64,000 bases of DNA from Caenimonas soli (GTDB lineage: Bacteria > Pseudomonadota > Gammaproteobacteria > Burkholderiales > Burkholderiaceae_C), in the NCBI RefSeq assembly GCF_013155545.1, contig NZ_JABJVV010000006.1, positions 248,001 to 312,000 of the forward strand, given 5' to 3'. Made by a program: the position numbers and the translations under genes. This document shows, one piece after another, positions 55,147-64,000 of the stretch. The notes below the pieces were generated by a model. It saw only the letters and a list, made by a program, of their open reading frames with translations. It had not been told where the DNA came from and ran no database searches. The first letter of the stretch is position 1. Every line of letters begins with the position of its first letter.

Positions 55147-55472
55147 TGATGCCTCAATGCCTGCAAGGGCTGGAGCGAATGATAGTCCTGGAGTTGCGGA
55201 TGACAACTGGACGAATGGCCATTTGAGTAGGCCGATGGATTAGTCGAAAGGCTCCTTGCGGCTAGACGCCAGTGCAATAGCGTTTTCGCGATCGCTCTCC
55301 ATACTTTGCCCATTCCCGGCGGTCGACGTGCCGCACCGCACAAGTCGACGCGTGAAGGTGTAAGAAGCGCTGGGCCGGCGCGACCAAGGGAAGTTCGGTT
55401 CACCAGACCGGCAGACGGACATTGAGCGACCCGTCATGACCGAGACAGTAACCCCGCTCAAAGGAGATCGAC
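55147..55472. other. 326-base divergent intergenic region
   Basis: No gene is supported here. A direct repeat GTCGACGTG / GTCGACGCG lies at 55322-55330 and 55344-55352, with a 22-base period (two helical turns), a possible regulator site. AAAGGAG precedes the ATG at 55473. I see no strong -10/-35 pair on either strand. Confidence 0.4.
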
Positions 55473-55859
55473 ATGAACCGCCACCTCGCATCCACACTCT
55501 CCGTCACCACGACGGCCGCTGCGGCGCTCGCCTTCGTCGCGATTGCTTCAAGCCGTGCCCACGCGGACGACATCACTGTTGACAACACGCCGTTCGTCAG
55601 CAGCAAGACCCGCGCCGAAGTGCAGGCGGAAGTCATGGGGCCATCCCGTTCCCCGAACATCGCGTCCCTTGCGTGGTCCTCACGGATGAACCACGCGCCC
55701 CAGACCATGAGCGACTTCACGCGCGCGCAAGCGACGGCCGAATACCTCGCCGCCCGGGACCAAGTGCACGCGCTCAACGCCGAAGACAGCGGCTCGTCCT
55801 ACTTCGCGTCGGTGCCGCGCCGCATGAACGACCGCATCCTGATGGGGCAGACACGCTGA
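55473..55859 (+). CDS. Secreted ADDITVDNTPFVS-type small protein, paralogue 2
   Basis: This 128-residue protein has a signal peptide (TTAAAALAFVAIASSRAHA). The mature start is DDITVDNTPFVSSKTRAEVQAEV, and the end region has LNAEDSGSSYF. It is a paralogue of the 44100 gene. Strong AAAGGAG site. It is divergent from the NarL-type operon, so the regulator may control it; that is inference. Function unknown. Confidence 0.8.
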   Translation: MNRHLASTLSVTTTAAAALAFVAIASSRAHADDITVDNTPFVSSKTRAEVQAEVMGPSRSPNIASLAWSSRMNHAPQTMSDFTRAQATAEYLAARDQVHALNAEDSGSSYFASVPRRMNDRILMGQTR

Positions 55860-55996
55860 AGGCTTGACTTCACCGCAGCCCGACGCTGTTGCACCCTGGC
55901 GACGATGAATCGCGCAAGCACGGGCTGCGAACAATTGGAAACCGTCGCCGGCGTCCGCCCTGTGTAGGCTCTAGCTCATCAGTTTGGGAAAGAGCC

Positions 55997-56446
55997 ATGT
56001 CTTTGAAGTCGAATCTTTGGATGTTGAGTGCGCTTATGTGCCTTGGGGCCGGGTCGCCGGCGAGCGCGCAACAACAGGTCTACAAGTGCTGGTCCAGGGG
56101 CTCGGTGGTGTACACCGAGCGCCCCTGTTCCAAGCGGGTCCTCAACGCCGACGAGGCGCCGGTGCCCGTCAAGCCGAACCCGAAGGAAGTCGATATCGGG
56201 CGGATCGAGCAGAACCGCGCCTTGGCGCGATCCATGCGTCCCATGGCCGGTGAGAGCACGGAGCAGTTCGAAAAGCGGCGCCGCAGGGCCCGCCTGCTGG
56301 CGACGGATCGCGACGAATGCGCCAGGATCGATACGCGCATGCCCGTCGAGGAAGCGAGCATGAAGAATCCCGACAAAGCCGAAGTCCTGAAGGCCGAAGC
56401 GGCGCTTGCAGCAAGCAGGAAGCGATTCGGCCAGCTGGGGTGTTGA
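55997..56446 (+). CDS. DUF4124-like secreted protein
   Basis: This 149-residue protein has a signal peptide (LWMLSALMCLGAGSPASA). The mature N-terminus QQQVYKCWSRGSVVYTERPCS is the DUF4124 signature (a short beta hairpin with two Cys). A charged helical region follows (GESTEQFEKRRRRARLLATD, KAEVLKAEAALAASRKRF) and it ends in Cys. Function unknown; envelope location likely. Convergent with the alpha/beta hydrolase gene 13 bases away. Confidence 0.83.
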   Translation: MSLKSNLWMLSALMCLGAGSPASAQQQVYKCWSRGSVVYTERPCSKRVLNADEAPVPVKPNPKEVDIGRIEQNRALARSMRPMAGESTEQFEKRRRRARLLATDRDECARIDTRMPVEEASMKNPDKAEVLKAEAALAASRKRFGQLGC

Positions 56447-56459
56447 CGCGTCCGGCTCC

Positions 56460-57236
56460 TCACGCTGCCAGTGCCAGTTGCGCTTCGTGGCGCTGGAAGG
56501 CGAGCTGAGGCGCCACCACGGACGGATGGCTGACCGGCCCCATATGGCCCACGCCGTCCAGCCGCACGACTTCGGCCTGGGTGCACTGGCGGGCAATGAG
56601 GTCCACCACTTTGCGCGCCGGCAGCGGGGAGGCGCTGCCGGTGATCAGGCGCACCGGCATTTCCAGCTTGCGATACGCCGAAGCAGGCACCACGTCGGCG
56701 AACAGCGCCTCGAATTCCGCCCGCACCTTGTGCATGCGCTCGGCGATCCCGCGGCGGCGCGTGGCGGACAGGCCGGCCCACGCGCCCGGGCCAGACCAGT
56801 AGTCCACGAAGAAGGCGGCGGCTTCCTCCAGCCTTCCCGACAGCGCATGCCAGCCGATGCGGCGCCCGACGCTGACGATCGTCTGGCCGATGGTTTCGTG
56901 ATCGCGATCGGCCAACAGCAGAGCAAAGCGAACCGGCTCGAACAGCGTCAGTGTCTTGATGCGGTCGGGCCAGCGCAGCGCCATTTGCAGCGCCACGGCG
57001 CCACCATAGGAGTGACCCACCAGATGCACTGCGCCGGCTGTCGAGAAGAGCAGCGGTGCAAGCCGGCGCGCCTCTGTGTCGAGGTCGACCGGCGTGCCCG
57101 ACGGCCAGCGCTCGCCGGGGCCATAGCCCGTCAGCTCGGGCGCAATCAGCCGCATTCCGGCCGGCAGCAGCTGGCTGTAGGCATCCCACTGGCGGCCGCT
57201 GCTGGCGCTGCAGTGGAGTCCGATCATGGTGTGCAT
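56460..57236 (-). CDS. Alpha/beta fold hydrolase
   Basis: This 258-residue protein has the opening IGLHCSASSGRQWDAYSQLL, nucleophile VHLVGHSYGGAVAL (Ser about 73) and late PVRLITGSASPLPARKVVDLIA. The catalytic His is probably in DGVGHMGPVSHP (about 233). It resembles 2-hydroxymuconate hydrolase/lipase-like enzymes; substrate unknown. It is divergent from the GAF/PAS kinase gene, and the direct-repeat box lies between them. Confidence 0.88.
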   Translation of the reverse strand: MHTMIGLHCSASSGRQWDAYSQLLPAGMRLIAPELTGYGPGERWPSGTPVDLDTEARRLAPLLFSTAGAVHLVGHSYGGAVALQMALRWPDRIKTLTLFEPVRFALLLADRDHETIGQTIVSVGRRIGWHALSGRLEEAAAFFVDYWSGPGAWAGLSATRRRGIAERMHKVRAEFEALFADVVPASAYRKLEMPVRLITGSASPLPARKVVDLIARQCTQAEVVRLDGVGHMGPVSHPSVVAPQLAFQRHEAQLALAA

Positions 57237-57371
57237 GGTAGGTGACTCCTGACGAAAGAAACGCTCCTATCGAGCGTGAGCCAAGCATGGCCGGGGCAGG
57301 TAACACCGCGGCTTTCCCGCAGCATGGCCTGGTAGCCGGTTTGCGACCCGCACCTGGGTTTGCAACCGGCG

Positions 57372-57391
57372 TGTATCCGCCATGTATCCGG
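57372..57391 (+). promoter_or_regulatory. Candidate OmpR-type regulator box upstream of the GAF/PAS kinase gene
   Basis: TGTATCCG-CCA-TGTATCCG-G: two identical 8-bp direct repeats with an 11-bp period, 47 bases before the kinase ATG. The same design (TGTAACGG-CCA-TGTATTGG-G) precedes the OmpR-type regulator gene at 62840. OmpR/PhoB-type regulators bind tandem direct repeats about one helical turn apart, so this is likely the site of the 62897 regulator. Confidence 0.6.
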
Positions 57392-57438
57392 CAGGAAATT
57401 CCGGCCCAGGCACGCACTCCGCGCCGTAGACTGATGCC

Positions 57439-60400
57439 ATGAGCACGCACGCGTCGCTGCCTGCGCCCGCCGGCGCCGAGGCTATTTCGCAGGCTCAGGT
57501 GCAGGCCTTGCGCCGGGTCGCCCTGGCAGTTGCCCGGCCGGCCGGGCCGGACCTGTTCGCGGACCTCGTGCGCGAGCTCGCGGCCAGCCTGCAGGCGGCC
57601 ATGGTCTTCGTGGCGGTGTACGCCGACGACTCGCGCAGCATGATGCGCACGCTGGCCGTCTGTCTGCATGGCCAGATGCTGCCCAATTTTTCTTGCCCGC
57701 TGCAAGGCTCGCCGTTCGCCGCAGTGGCTGGGCGCTCCTGTCAGTTCATTGAATCGGGACTGCTCACTCAGCTAGCTCGCGACTCGCTGTTCGCCAGCGA
57801 GGGCATGGACTCCTCCGCTGCCTTTGCGCTCAACGACAGTGCGGGCGAGTCGCTGGGTCTGCTGGTGGCGATGGACCCCGAGCCTATTGCCGAAGGCGAT
57901 GCGGGCCATGCCGAAGCGATGCTCGAGATCGTTGCCGGCAGGGCCTCCGCGGAAATCGAGCGCGGGCGCACCGACGAGGCCCTGCGCGCGGTGGCGCTGG
58001 CGGTCTCGGCCTCGCGCAGCGGAACGGTCTTCGAGGAGCTCGTGCGCCTCCTGGCGACCATCCTGCATGTCGAAGTGGCTTTCATTGCGCGCTACGGAGC
58101 GGCGCAGCCGGATTCGCTGCGCGTGCTGGCCATGTACAACGACGGCGAGATCGTGCAGGACGTCACGTACAAACTCGCCGGGACGCCCTGTCAGACCGTG
58201 CTCGGGCAGCGTTTCCAGGCCTACCCCTCGTGTCTGCAGCAACTATTTCCCAACGATCCGGACATTGCCTTGCACCAAACCGAAAGCTACGCGGGCCATC
58301 CACTTGTCGCGCTCGACGGCTCGCCGCTGGGCCTGGTGTCGGTGGCTTCGCGGCGCCCGCTGATGCAGGTGGACCGCGTGGAAGCCATGCTCAAGATCTT
58401 CGCGGTCCGCGCCGCGGCGGAGGTGGAGCGGCTGGGCGCCAGCGAAGCGCTGCAGCGTTCCGAGGCGAGCTACCGCGCCATCTTCGAAACATCGGAAGAT
58501 GCGATCTTCATCCACGACTGGGACACGGGCGCCGTGCTCGACGTCAATGCCAAGGCCTGCGAGATCTACGGCTACACCCATGACGAGCTGCGCCGCAGTT
58601 CCGCAGCCGACACCAGCTCGGGCATGTTTCCGTATACGGCCGAGGAGGCGATGCGTCACTTGCAGATGGCGAAGCAGGGCAGCTACCCGCCGTTCGAATG
58701 GCAGCGCCGCAACAAGGATGGCACCCTGCATTGGGACGAGGTCCGGCTCAAGCCGGCCATGATCGACGGCCGGCCGCATATCCTGGCTTTCACCCGCGAG
58801 ATCACGGCGCAGAAGCAGGCACTGGAAGATCTGCGCCAGCGCGAGGAACAGTACCGGGCCATCTTCGAAAGTTCGCTGGACGGCCTGTTCCTGTGGGACG
58901 AAAACCTGCGCGTCGCGGACGTCAACCCGGCCGGGCTCGCCCTCTACGGCATTCCCCGCCGCGAGGACGCCATCGGCCGGACCTTCCCTCGCAAGTTGCC
59001 CGATGCGTACGTTCGGGAGCGGCTCGGGCTGGTGCGGCGCGCACTGGAGGGCGAGACCACCCACATCGAAACCGTCGTGCTGCGGCCGGACGGCACCACC
59101 TTCGACGCCGACCTGCGGGTCATGCCGTTCGCGCACCGCGGCCGGCCGCATGCGCTGACGGTCGTGCGCGACATCAGCGAGAGGCGCCGCCGCGAGCGCG
59201 AACTGCAGCGTAGCGAGGCCCGCTTGCGCGCGACCGTCGAGGCCGCCTTCGATTGCGTCGTCAGCATGGACAGCGAAGGCCGGATCGTCGAATTCAACGC
59301 GGCGGCCGAGCGGGTGTTCGGCTACCGCCGTGAGGATGTGCTCGGCCGGATGCTGGCGGATGTGCTTATGCCGAAACGCCACCGTGCCGCGCACATCCGC
59401 GCCTTGGAGACTTTCAGCGCGCACGACGCGCCCACGGGCGGAAGGTTGGTGGAGGCCACGGCACTGTGCGCGGACGGCAGCGAACTTCCGGTGGAGGTCG
59501 CCATCAGCGTCGCGGCCGTGCCCGAGGGAAAAATCTTCGTGGGGCACCTGCGCGATATCACCGAACGGCGGCGCGCGGACCAGGCGCTGCGTGACAGCGA
59601 GGAGCAGTACCGCGCGATCTTCAATGCCTCGGCGGATGCGCTGGTGCTGCGCGCCGCCGATTTCAGCATCGTCGATGTCAACGCGACCTACGAGGCGATG
59701 AGTGGCTACTCCCGCGCGGAAGTGCTGGGCGTGAACCGCGTGCTGGCGAATCCGCCCGCGGTGGTGCCGACGATCCTTGCGCTCCACAAGAAGGCGGTTG
59801 CCGGCGAGGCGATCGGCCTTGACACCGAGCTGATACGGCGGGATGGCCGGCGCTACGACCTGGAACTGCGCGGCGTACCCATCCTGCACCGCGGCCAGCC
59901 GCACGTGCTGTATATCGGCCGCGACATCACCCAGGCCAAGCGTGCCGAGCACGCCCTGCGAGCCAGTGAAGAACAGTACCGCGCGATCTTCAATGCTTCG
60001 GCCGACGCGCTGGTGCTGCGCGATGGGAATTTCCGCGCTGTCGAGGTCAACCCGGCCTACACGACGATGAGCGGCTTCACCCGCGAGGAGGTCATGTCCT
60101 CCGACCACGTGTTGACGCAGGCCGACCCCGCCGTGCGGGCCCGCCATCGCGCGCAACACGAGCTTGCAGTGGCGGGCCAGGAACTGAGATTCGAGATCAC
60201 GGCTACGCGCAAGGACGGCTCGACCTTGCAATGCGAGGTGCGCGGCACGCCGATGACGTACCGCGGCCGGCCGCATGTGCTGTATGCCACGCGTGACATC
60301 ACCGACCGCCACGCCGCTGAACAGCGCCGCAGCGAACTCGAGCGGCAACTGCGCCAGGCGCAGAAGATGGAGGCGATCGGCCAGCTCACGGGCGGCATCG

Positions 60401-61539
60401 CCCACGATTTCAACAACATCCTCACCAGCGTGCTCGGCTACATCGCCATGGCGCAGGAGCGTCCGAAGCCATGCGAAGACCCGGTTCTGGCGCGGCAGCT
60501 CGAACAAGCCCGGCTCGCGGCCGAGCGGGCCCGGGACCATGTGGCGCAACTGCTGGCGTTCTCGCGACCCCGGCGCGGTGAAAGACGCCTGCTGGCGGCG
60601 GGGCCGGTGGCCCAGCAGGCCCTGCAGCTGCTGCGTCCCAACCTGCCTTCCTCGATCGCGGTGGCATGTCCCGAGGTGGTCGATGGATGCGAAGGGGCGG
60701 TGCCGCCGGTGGTGGCGGATCCGGTACAGCTGGAACAGGTGCTGTTCAACCTGTGCATCAACGCGCGCGACGCGATCCACGGCCACGGGACCATCCGCGT
60801 GCGCATCGGGTACTCGGCCGCTTCAGGGCACTGCGCTTCGTGCAGCGCGCCGCTGGAGGGCACGCGCTGGGTCTGGGTCGAGGTCGCAGACGACGGCCGC
60901 GGCATGGCGCGGGATGTGATGGAGCGGATGTTCGAGCCCTTCTTCACGACCAAGGAGGTCGGCCGGGGTACCGGCATGGGCCTGGCGATGGTCCATGGGA
61001 TCGTGCATGACCACGGTGGCCATATCGAGGTGATTTCCACACCCGGGGAGGGATCGGCATTCCGGGTGCTGCTGCCGGCTGCCGCGCAGGAGACGGAGCA
61101 AGCTGATGACGTGGTGGCGCCGGCGCCGGCTGCCGCGCCTGCCGTTGCGCCGCTTCACGGGCGGGTGCTGCTGGTCGAGGACGAGGCCATCGTCAGCGAT
61201 TACATGGTGAGCCTGATGACCGGATGGGGACTCGAGGTGGTGCTGGAGCACGACCCGCGGGCCGCGGCCCAGCGCCTGGCCTCGAGCGACGAGGACTTCG
61301 ACCTGCTGCTGACCGACCAGACGATGCCGGGTATGACGGGCCTTGCGCTGTCGAAGCAGGCAACGCGGTACCGTCCCGCGTTGCCGGTTCTGGTTTACAC
61401 GGGCAATGCCTCGGAAATCGGCCAGCGGGAACTGGCCGATTGCGGCGCCAGCGCGCTGCTGCGCAAACCCGTCGACGGCGCCACGCTGCGCCACTTGCTC
61501 AGCGAGCTGATCGGGCCCCGCGTCCCCGCCAGCCCGTGA
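57439..61539 (+). CDS. Large soluble hybrid histidine kinase (2 GAF – 5 PAS – HK – receiver)
   Basis: This 1366-residue protein has no membrane helix. Two GAF-like domains (~10-180 and ~180-340) are followed by five PAS domains with recurring openings ([49 protein letters not shown], and [15 protein letters not shown] twice; about 345-975). The kinase core is [20 protein letters not shown] (phospho-His 989), N box [10 protein letters not shown] and [13 protein letters not shown]. The receiver is [14 protein letters not shown] with phospho-Asp 1293 in [13 protein letters not shown]4 and PAS5 look like a recent duplication. It probably pairs with the 62897 regulator. It starts with ATG at 57439. 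Confidence 0.94.
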   Translation: MSTHASLPAPAGAEAISQAQVQALRRVALAVARPAGPDLFADLVRELAASLQAAMVFVAVYADDSRSMMRTLAVCLHGQMLPNFSCPLQGSPFAAVAGRSCQFIESGLLTQLARDSLFASEGMDSSAAFALNDSAGESLGLLVAMDPEPIAEGDAGHAEAMLEIVAGRASAEIERGRTDEALRAVALAVSASRSGTVFEELVRLLATILHVEVAFIARYGAAQPDSLRVLAMYNDGEIVQDVTYKLAGTPCQTVLGQRFQAYPSCLQQLFPNDPDIALHQTESYAGHPLVALDGSPLGLVSVASRRPLMQVDRVEAMLKIFAVRAAAEVERLGASEALQRSEASYRAIFETSEDAIFIHDWDTGAVLDVNAKACEIYGYTHDELRRSSAADTSSGMFPYTAEEAMRHLQMAKQGSYPPFEWQRRNKDGTLHWDEVRLKPAMIDGRPHILAFTREITAQKQALEDLRQREEQYRAIFESSLDGLFLWDENLRVADVNPAGLALYGIPRREDAIGRTFPRKLPDAYVRERLGLVRRALEGETTHIETVVLRPDGTTFDADLRVMPFAHRGRPHALTVVRDISERRRRERELQRSEARLRATVEAAFDCVVSMDSEGRIVEFNAAAERVFGYRREDVLGRMLADVLMPKRHRAAHIRALETFSAHDAPTGGRLVEATALCADGSELPVEVAISVAAVPEGKIFVGHLRDITERRRADQALRDSEEQYRAIFNASADALVLRAADFSIVDVNATYEAMSGYSRAEVLGVNRVLANPPAVVPTILALHKKAVAGEAIGLDTELIRRDGRRYDLELRGVPILHRGQPHVLYIGRDITQAKRAEHALRASEEQYRAIFNASADALVLRDGNFRAVEVNPAYTTMSGFTREEVMSSDHVLTQADPAVRARHRAQHELAVAGQELRFEITATRKDGSTLQCEVRGTPMTYRGRPHVLYATRDITDRHAAEQRRSELERQLRQAQKMEAIGQLTGGIAHDFNNILTSVLGYIAMAQERPKPCEDPVLARQLEQARLAAERARDHVAQLLAFSRPRRGERRLLAAGPVAQQALQLLRPNLPSSIAVACPEVVDGCEGAVPPVVADPVQLEQVLFNLCINARDAIHGHGTIRVRIGYSAASGHCASCSAPLEGTRWVWVEVADDGRGMARDVMERMFEPFFTTKEVGRGTGMGLAMVHGIVHDHGGHIEVISTPGEGSAFRVLLPAAAQETEQADDVVAPAPAAAPAVAPLHGRVLLVEDEAIVSDYMVSLMTGWGLEVVLEHDPRAAAQRLASSDEDFDLLLTDQTMPGMTGLALSKQATRYRPALPVLVYTGNASEIGQRELADCGASALLRKPVDGATLRHLLSELIGPRVPASP

Positions 61540-61542
61540 GCG

Positions 61543-61749
61543 TCAGGGCTTCGTGCGCACGCGGGTAGGCTCGGCCAACCCATGGGACTCGGCCCAGTAG
61601 GAATCGAACTCCGAACGGCTCATCCCGAGGTCGCGCACGGTGGACGCGTCCAGGCCCGCGAATTCGCGTCGCGCGGCGGCATGGTGCCAGCGGTCGGCGA
61701 GGTGCTGTATCAGCACTCGCACCGAATTCTGGATGACATAGAAGATCAT
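61543..61749 (-). CDS. DUF1127 small protein
   Basis: This 68-residue protein has a helical N-terminus (VIQNSVRVLIQHLADRWHHAAARREFAGL) and the DUF1127 core DASTVRDLGMSRSEFDSYWAE. DUF1127 proteins are small basic proteins linked to RNA turnover and phosphate/nitrogen responses in alphaproteobacteria. It starts 17 bases after the diiron-protein stop on the same strand, so the two may be co-transcribed. Convergent with the kinase gene. Confidence 0.9.
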   Translation of the reverse strand: MIFYVIQNSVRVLIQHLADRWHHAAARREFAGLDASTVRDLGMSRSEFDSYWAESHGLAEPTRVRTKP

Positions 61750-61766
61750 GGCTCACCTCCATGGGT

Positions 61767-62735
61767 TCAGGCTGCAAGGGGCAATGGCATTTCAGGCTGA
61801 TCCGGAACGGCGTAGGTCAGCGGTGCGAGCGCGTTCTTGATCCGGATGCCTTGCGGCTCGTCGATCAGGCCGAACAGGATCTTCTGGAAGCGCGGTTCCA
61901 TGACGCCGGAGACGATGTACTGCCAGCGATAGGCCTTGAGGAATTTCTCGTTGATCTGCTCGAGCTGCGCCTCGGAGTACCGCATGCTGGCGGCTTGCGC
62001 GAAATAGCGGGCGTCCGCCTGGGCTTGAGCCTGCAGCACGCCGTCCACCGCACCGACCAGCGCTATCAGGTCGTCTACCGCGGCGGAGCGCTGCTCGGCG
62101 TCGAGCTTGCCGTCCTCCTTGATCAGCTCCATCTCGTCGAGGATGGCGTGCTGGGACTCTTCCTTCCAGTGGAACAGGAATACGTCTTTCCATAGCTCGG
62201 ACAGGTTGTCCTGCGGCGCGATGCTGGCGCGGTAGTGGGCCTGCACGAACAACTCGATGTGCAGCGTCAGGGCCAGCACGGCCCAGGTGCTCTTGCCCAG
62301 TACGGCGTGTGCCACCGCGTTCGGGTCGGCTGTCAGCCGGTAGCCCTCCGGCATGTCCAGCATCATCTGCGCTTCCAGGCGGCGGAACATTTCCTGGTGC
62401 TTGATCTCTTCGTCGGTCATGCGCACCAGAGCTTCCAGCGCCACCTGGTCGCCGAACCAATGATCCTTGCTGATGTCCAGCACCTTGGCGCTGATGAATC
62501 GCTCGACCAGGCTGAAGAGGTAGGCATAGGTGCGGCCCTGCACCTGGCTGAACAAGCGCTTGTCGGCCGGTGTCAGGAACGCCAGCTCATTGACCAGCGA
62601 CAGGCCGCTCGGCATGAAGGCTTTGGTGTAGTCGAAACGGCGGCCTCGGATGACGTCGCGCTCGATTTCCCATCGCACGCGCTTGGAGACTTCTATGACG
62701 CGGGCGTAGCGTTCGGTGGTAGAGATGGTGTTCAT
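61767..62735 (-). CDS. AurF-like diiron protein
   Basis: This 322-residue ferritin-like helical protein has a pattern near the AurF (p-aminobenzoate N-oxygenase) diiron family. Likely iron ligands: an early Glu in RWEIERDV or ALEALVRM, the EXXH in TDEEIKHQEMF (about residues 108-113), Glu in LHIELFVQAHY and the second EXXH in WKEESQHAILDE (about 188-193). The product and substrate are unknown. The start at 62735 (MNTISTTERYARVIEVSK) is chosen over a longer frame. It lies between its probable regulator (divergent, 161 bases) and the kinase. Confidence 0.82.
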   Translation of the reverse strand: MNTISTTERYARVIEVSKRVRWEIERDVIRGRRFDYTKAFMPSGLSLVNELAFLTPADKRLFSQVQGRTYAYLFSLVERFISAKVLDISKDHWFGDQVALEALVRMTDEEIKHQEMFRRLEAQMMLDMPEGYRLTADPNAVAHAVLGKSTWAVLALTLHIELFVQAHYRASIAPQDNLSELWKDVFLFHWKEESQHAILDEMELIKEDGKLDAEQRSAAVDDLIALVGAVDGVLQAQAQADARYFAQAASMRYSEAQLEQINEKFLKAYRWQYIVSGVMEPRFQKILFGLIDEPQGIRIKNALAPLTYAVPDQPEMPLPLAA

Positions 62736-62839
62736 GGCTGTCCTTTCCACGCTTAGATTGAGAGAAAGGAAGTGTGGAAAAAGCCGGTATCTCCGGCACG
62801 TCAGGCAGCCACCGTCGTGTAGCCACCTTGGCCGGTTTT

Positions 62840-62859
62840 TGTAACGGCCATGTATTGGG
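62840..62859 (+). promoter_or_regulatory. Candidate OmpR-type regulator box between the diiron gene and the regulator gene
   Basis: TGTAACGG-CCA-TGTATTGG-G: 8-bp direct repeats, 11-bp period, 37 bases before the regulator ATG and 104 bases before the divergent diiron gene start. It matches the box at 57372 at 16 of 20 positions, including the identical CCA spacer. Autoregulation and control of the diiron gene are inferred. Confidence 0.6.
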
Positions 62860-62896
62860 GCTGGTGATAGCGAATCCGCTGCGGCAAAATTTCCGG

Positions 62897-63658
62897 ATGG
62901 ATGCACGTACGCGACTGCTGGTAGTCGACGATGACGCGTCGGTGCGTTCGCTGCTGCGTGAATACCTCGAAGGACACGGCTACTCGGTCGGCGAGGCCGC
63001 CACCGGTGCCGAGATGCGCGAGCAGATCGAGCATGAGCTTCCCGATGCCGTGCTACTCGACATCCGCCTGCCCGGAGAGGACGGGCTGGTCCTTGCGCGG
63101 TACCTGCGGGAGCACTACGAGGTCGGCATCATCATGGTGACGGCATCCGGTGACCTGGTGGACAGGGTGGTCGGCCTCGAGCTGGGTGCGGACGACTACA
63201 TCGCCAAGCCGTTCGACCTGCGCGAGCTGCTGGCCCGGCTCAAGAGCGTGTTGCGCAGGCTGCAGGTCAAGCCGTCCCCAGAGGGCAAGGAGCAGGCCGC
63301 GGCAGGGCAGGAGCAGCAACCGGCACAACAGCAACAGCAACCTCGGCGCCAGCGGTTCGGGCGCTGCGAAATCGATGTCGAGTCCCGTCGCATGTTCGAG
63401 GTCGGTGGCGAGGAGGTCACCATCACGGCGATGGAATACGACCTGCTCACGACATTCCTGGCCAATCCCAACCGGGTGCTGTCGCGCGACCAGCTGTTGC
63501 TGCGCACACGCAACCGTGAATGGGAGCCGTTCGACCGCTCGATCGACATCCGGATCGGCCGGCTCCGCCGCAAGATCGAGCCCGATCCGAACGGCGAGCC
63601 GCGCTGTATCAGGACCGTGCGTAACGCCGGCTACATGTTCATTCCGAATACCAGCTAG
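62897..63658 (+). CDS. OmpR/PhoB-type response regulator with Gln-rich linker
   Basis: This 253-residue protein has a receiver (LLVVDDDASVRSLLREYL; phospho-Asp in AVLLDIRLPGEDG about residue 55; LGADDYIAKPFDLRELLARL), a long Gln-rich linker at about 130-152 (QEQQPAQQQQQPRRQ) and a winged-helix domain (FEVGGEEVTITAMEYDLLTTFL, RVLSRDQLLLRTRNREWEPF, IDIRIGRLRRKIE, IRTVRNAGYMF). Start 62897 matches the receiver N-terminus; longer frames upstream cross the repeat box. No kinase is adjacent; the kinase 1.4 kb upstream shares its promoter box. Confidence 0.95.
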   Translation: MDARTRLLVVDDDASVRSLLREYLEGHGYSVGEAATGAEMREQIEHELPDAVLLDIRLPGEDGLVLARYLREHYEVGIIMVTASGDLVDRVVGLELGADDYIAKPFDLRELLARLKSVLRRLQVKPSPEGKEQAAAGQEQQPAQQQQQPRRQRFGRCEIDVESRRMFEVGGEEVTITAMEYDLLTTFLANPNRVLSRDQLLLRTRNREWEPFDRSIDIRIGRLRRKIEPDPNGEPRCIRTVRNAGYMFIPNTS

Positions 63659-63696
63659 GGAAGTCTTCCGTTTGCCCCGAGTTGGAAGGAGAGCGT

Positions 63697-64000
63697 ATGA
63701 ATTCGCATAAGAGATACCCGCTTCTCATTCCCGCGATGCTGCTGCTGTTCGGCGCAGGCGCGATTGCTCAAACATACAGGGTTGTTGACCTTGCCACGTT
63801 GGCGCAAGGCAACGCGGCGGTTGTCCACGGGCCCAACACGGCGGGCGCGGGTGTTGGAGGGGGCACATTGGCCGGGCCAAGCAGCAGCGCGGGCGGCCAG
63901 CGAAGAGGGATTCTGTTCGGAGCCGGGGCCCCACGGCAGATCACCGGGCTGCCCGAGAGCGACGACACGACCGTCTACGGGCTGAACGATAACGGCGGGT
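63697..64000 (+). CDS. Secreted HAF-repeat-like protein, N-terminal part (gene runs off the window)
   Basis: The first 101 residues are visible. A signal peptide (LLIPAMLLLFGAGAIAQ) is followed by TYRVVDLATLAQGNAAVVHG, a Gly/Ser-rich stretch, and ITGLPESDDTTVYGLNDNGG. The YRVVDLATL opening and the YGLNDNG motif resemble HAF-repeat extracellular proteins. Strong GGAAGGAG site. It lies 38 bases after the regulator stop on the same strand. Full length and function are unknown. Confidence 0.68.
   Translation, partial: MNSHKRYPLLIPAMLLLFGAGAIAQTYRVVDLATLAQGNAAVVHGPNTAGAGVGGGTLAGPSSSAGGQRRGILFGAGAPRQITGLPESDDTTVYGLNDNGG

Noticed and set aside
58243..60786. 847-residue minus-strand frame
   Set aside because: Antisense inside the GAF/PAS kinase gene. 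Its internal repeats merely mirror the repeated PAS-coding sequence.

Overview
The window is a stretch of high-GC chromosome (roughly two-thirds G+C by eye). It most likely comes from a betaproteobacterium of the order Burkholderiales, Comamonadaceae-like (Ramlibacter/Variovorax type). This placement is inferred from gene order and protein style: rpsT divergent from murJ; AI-2E exporter–hda–HAD phosphatase–pcnB–folK; a kynBUA cluster; a second infA; and PHB-depolymerase and phasin-like proteins. I saw no rRNA, tRNA, insertion sequence, prophage or CRISPR array. Coding density is high and most genes sit in short operons.

Layout. 1-6.4 kb: the 3' end of an aconitase gene, a phosphonate-type binding protein, an FAD monooxygenase, the kynurenine pathway (kynB-kynU-kynA) and a small gene preceded by a near-ideal LexA box. 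6.4-9.5 kb: argD-argF, a DUF3579 gene and rpsT. 9.6-19.5 kb: murJ, a SirB1-like protein, an orphan ParA, an MFS carrier, the hda/pcnB/folK operon and an isolated ATP-synthase c-subunit gene. 19.5-24.9 kb: a phosphatase plus two c-type cytochromes, a GNAT enzyme, DUF808 and a methyltransferase. 25-28.6 kb: an envelope/stress-like patch with three paralogous secreted low-complexity proteins ending in RADRN, an L,D-transpeptidase-like protein and a DUF4864 protein. 28.5-46 kb: the PA2778/PA2779 pair, a ribosome-hibernation-type protein, esterases, gshA, infA, two decayed genes, dbpA, a secreted methyltransferase-like protein, a PHB-depolymerase-family esterase and several small proteins.

46-55 kb holds the most unusual locus. 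A NarL-type response regulator, a membrane hybrid histidine kinase and a 1925-residue protein appear to form one operon on the minus strand. The large protein joins a cholesterol-oxidase-like GMC oxidoreductase, an alpha/beta hydrolase and a PhoD-like phosphoesterase in a single chain. 57-63.7 kb holds a second signalling locus: a 1366-residue GAF/PAS hybrid kinase, a DUF1127 protein, an AurF-like diiron protein and an OmpR-type regulator. The kinase and regulator genes are separated by about 1.4 kb. Each is preceded by the same pair of 8-bp direct repeats spaced exactly 11 bp apart, which I read as the regulator's own binding sites.

All function calls come from reading translated sequence and motifs. 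No database search was run.
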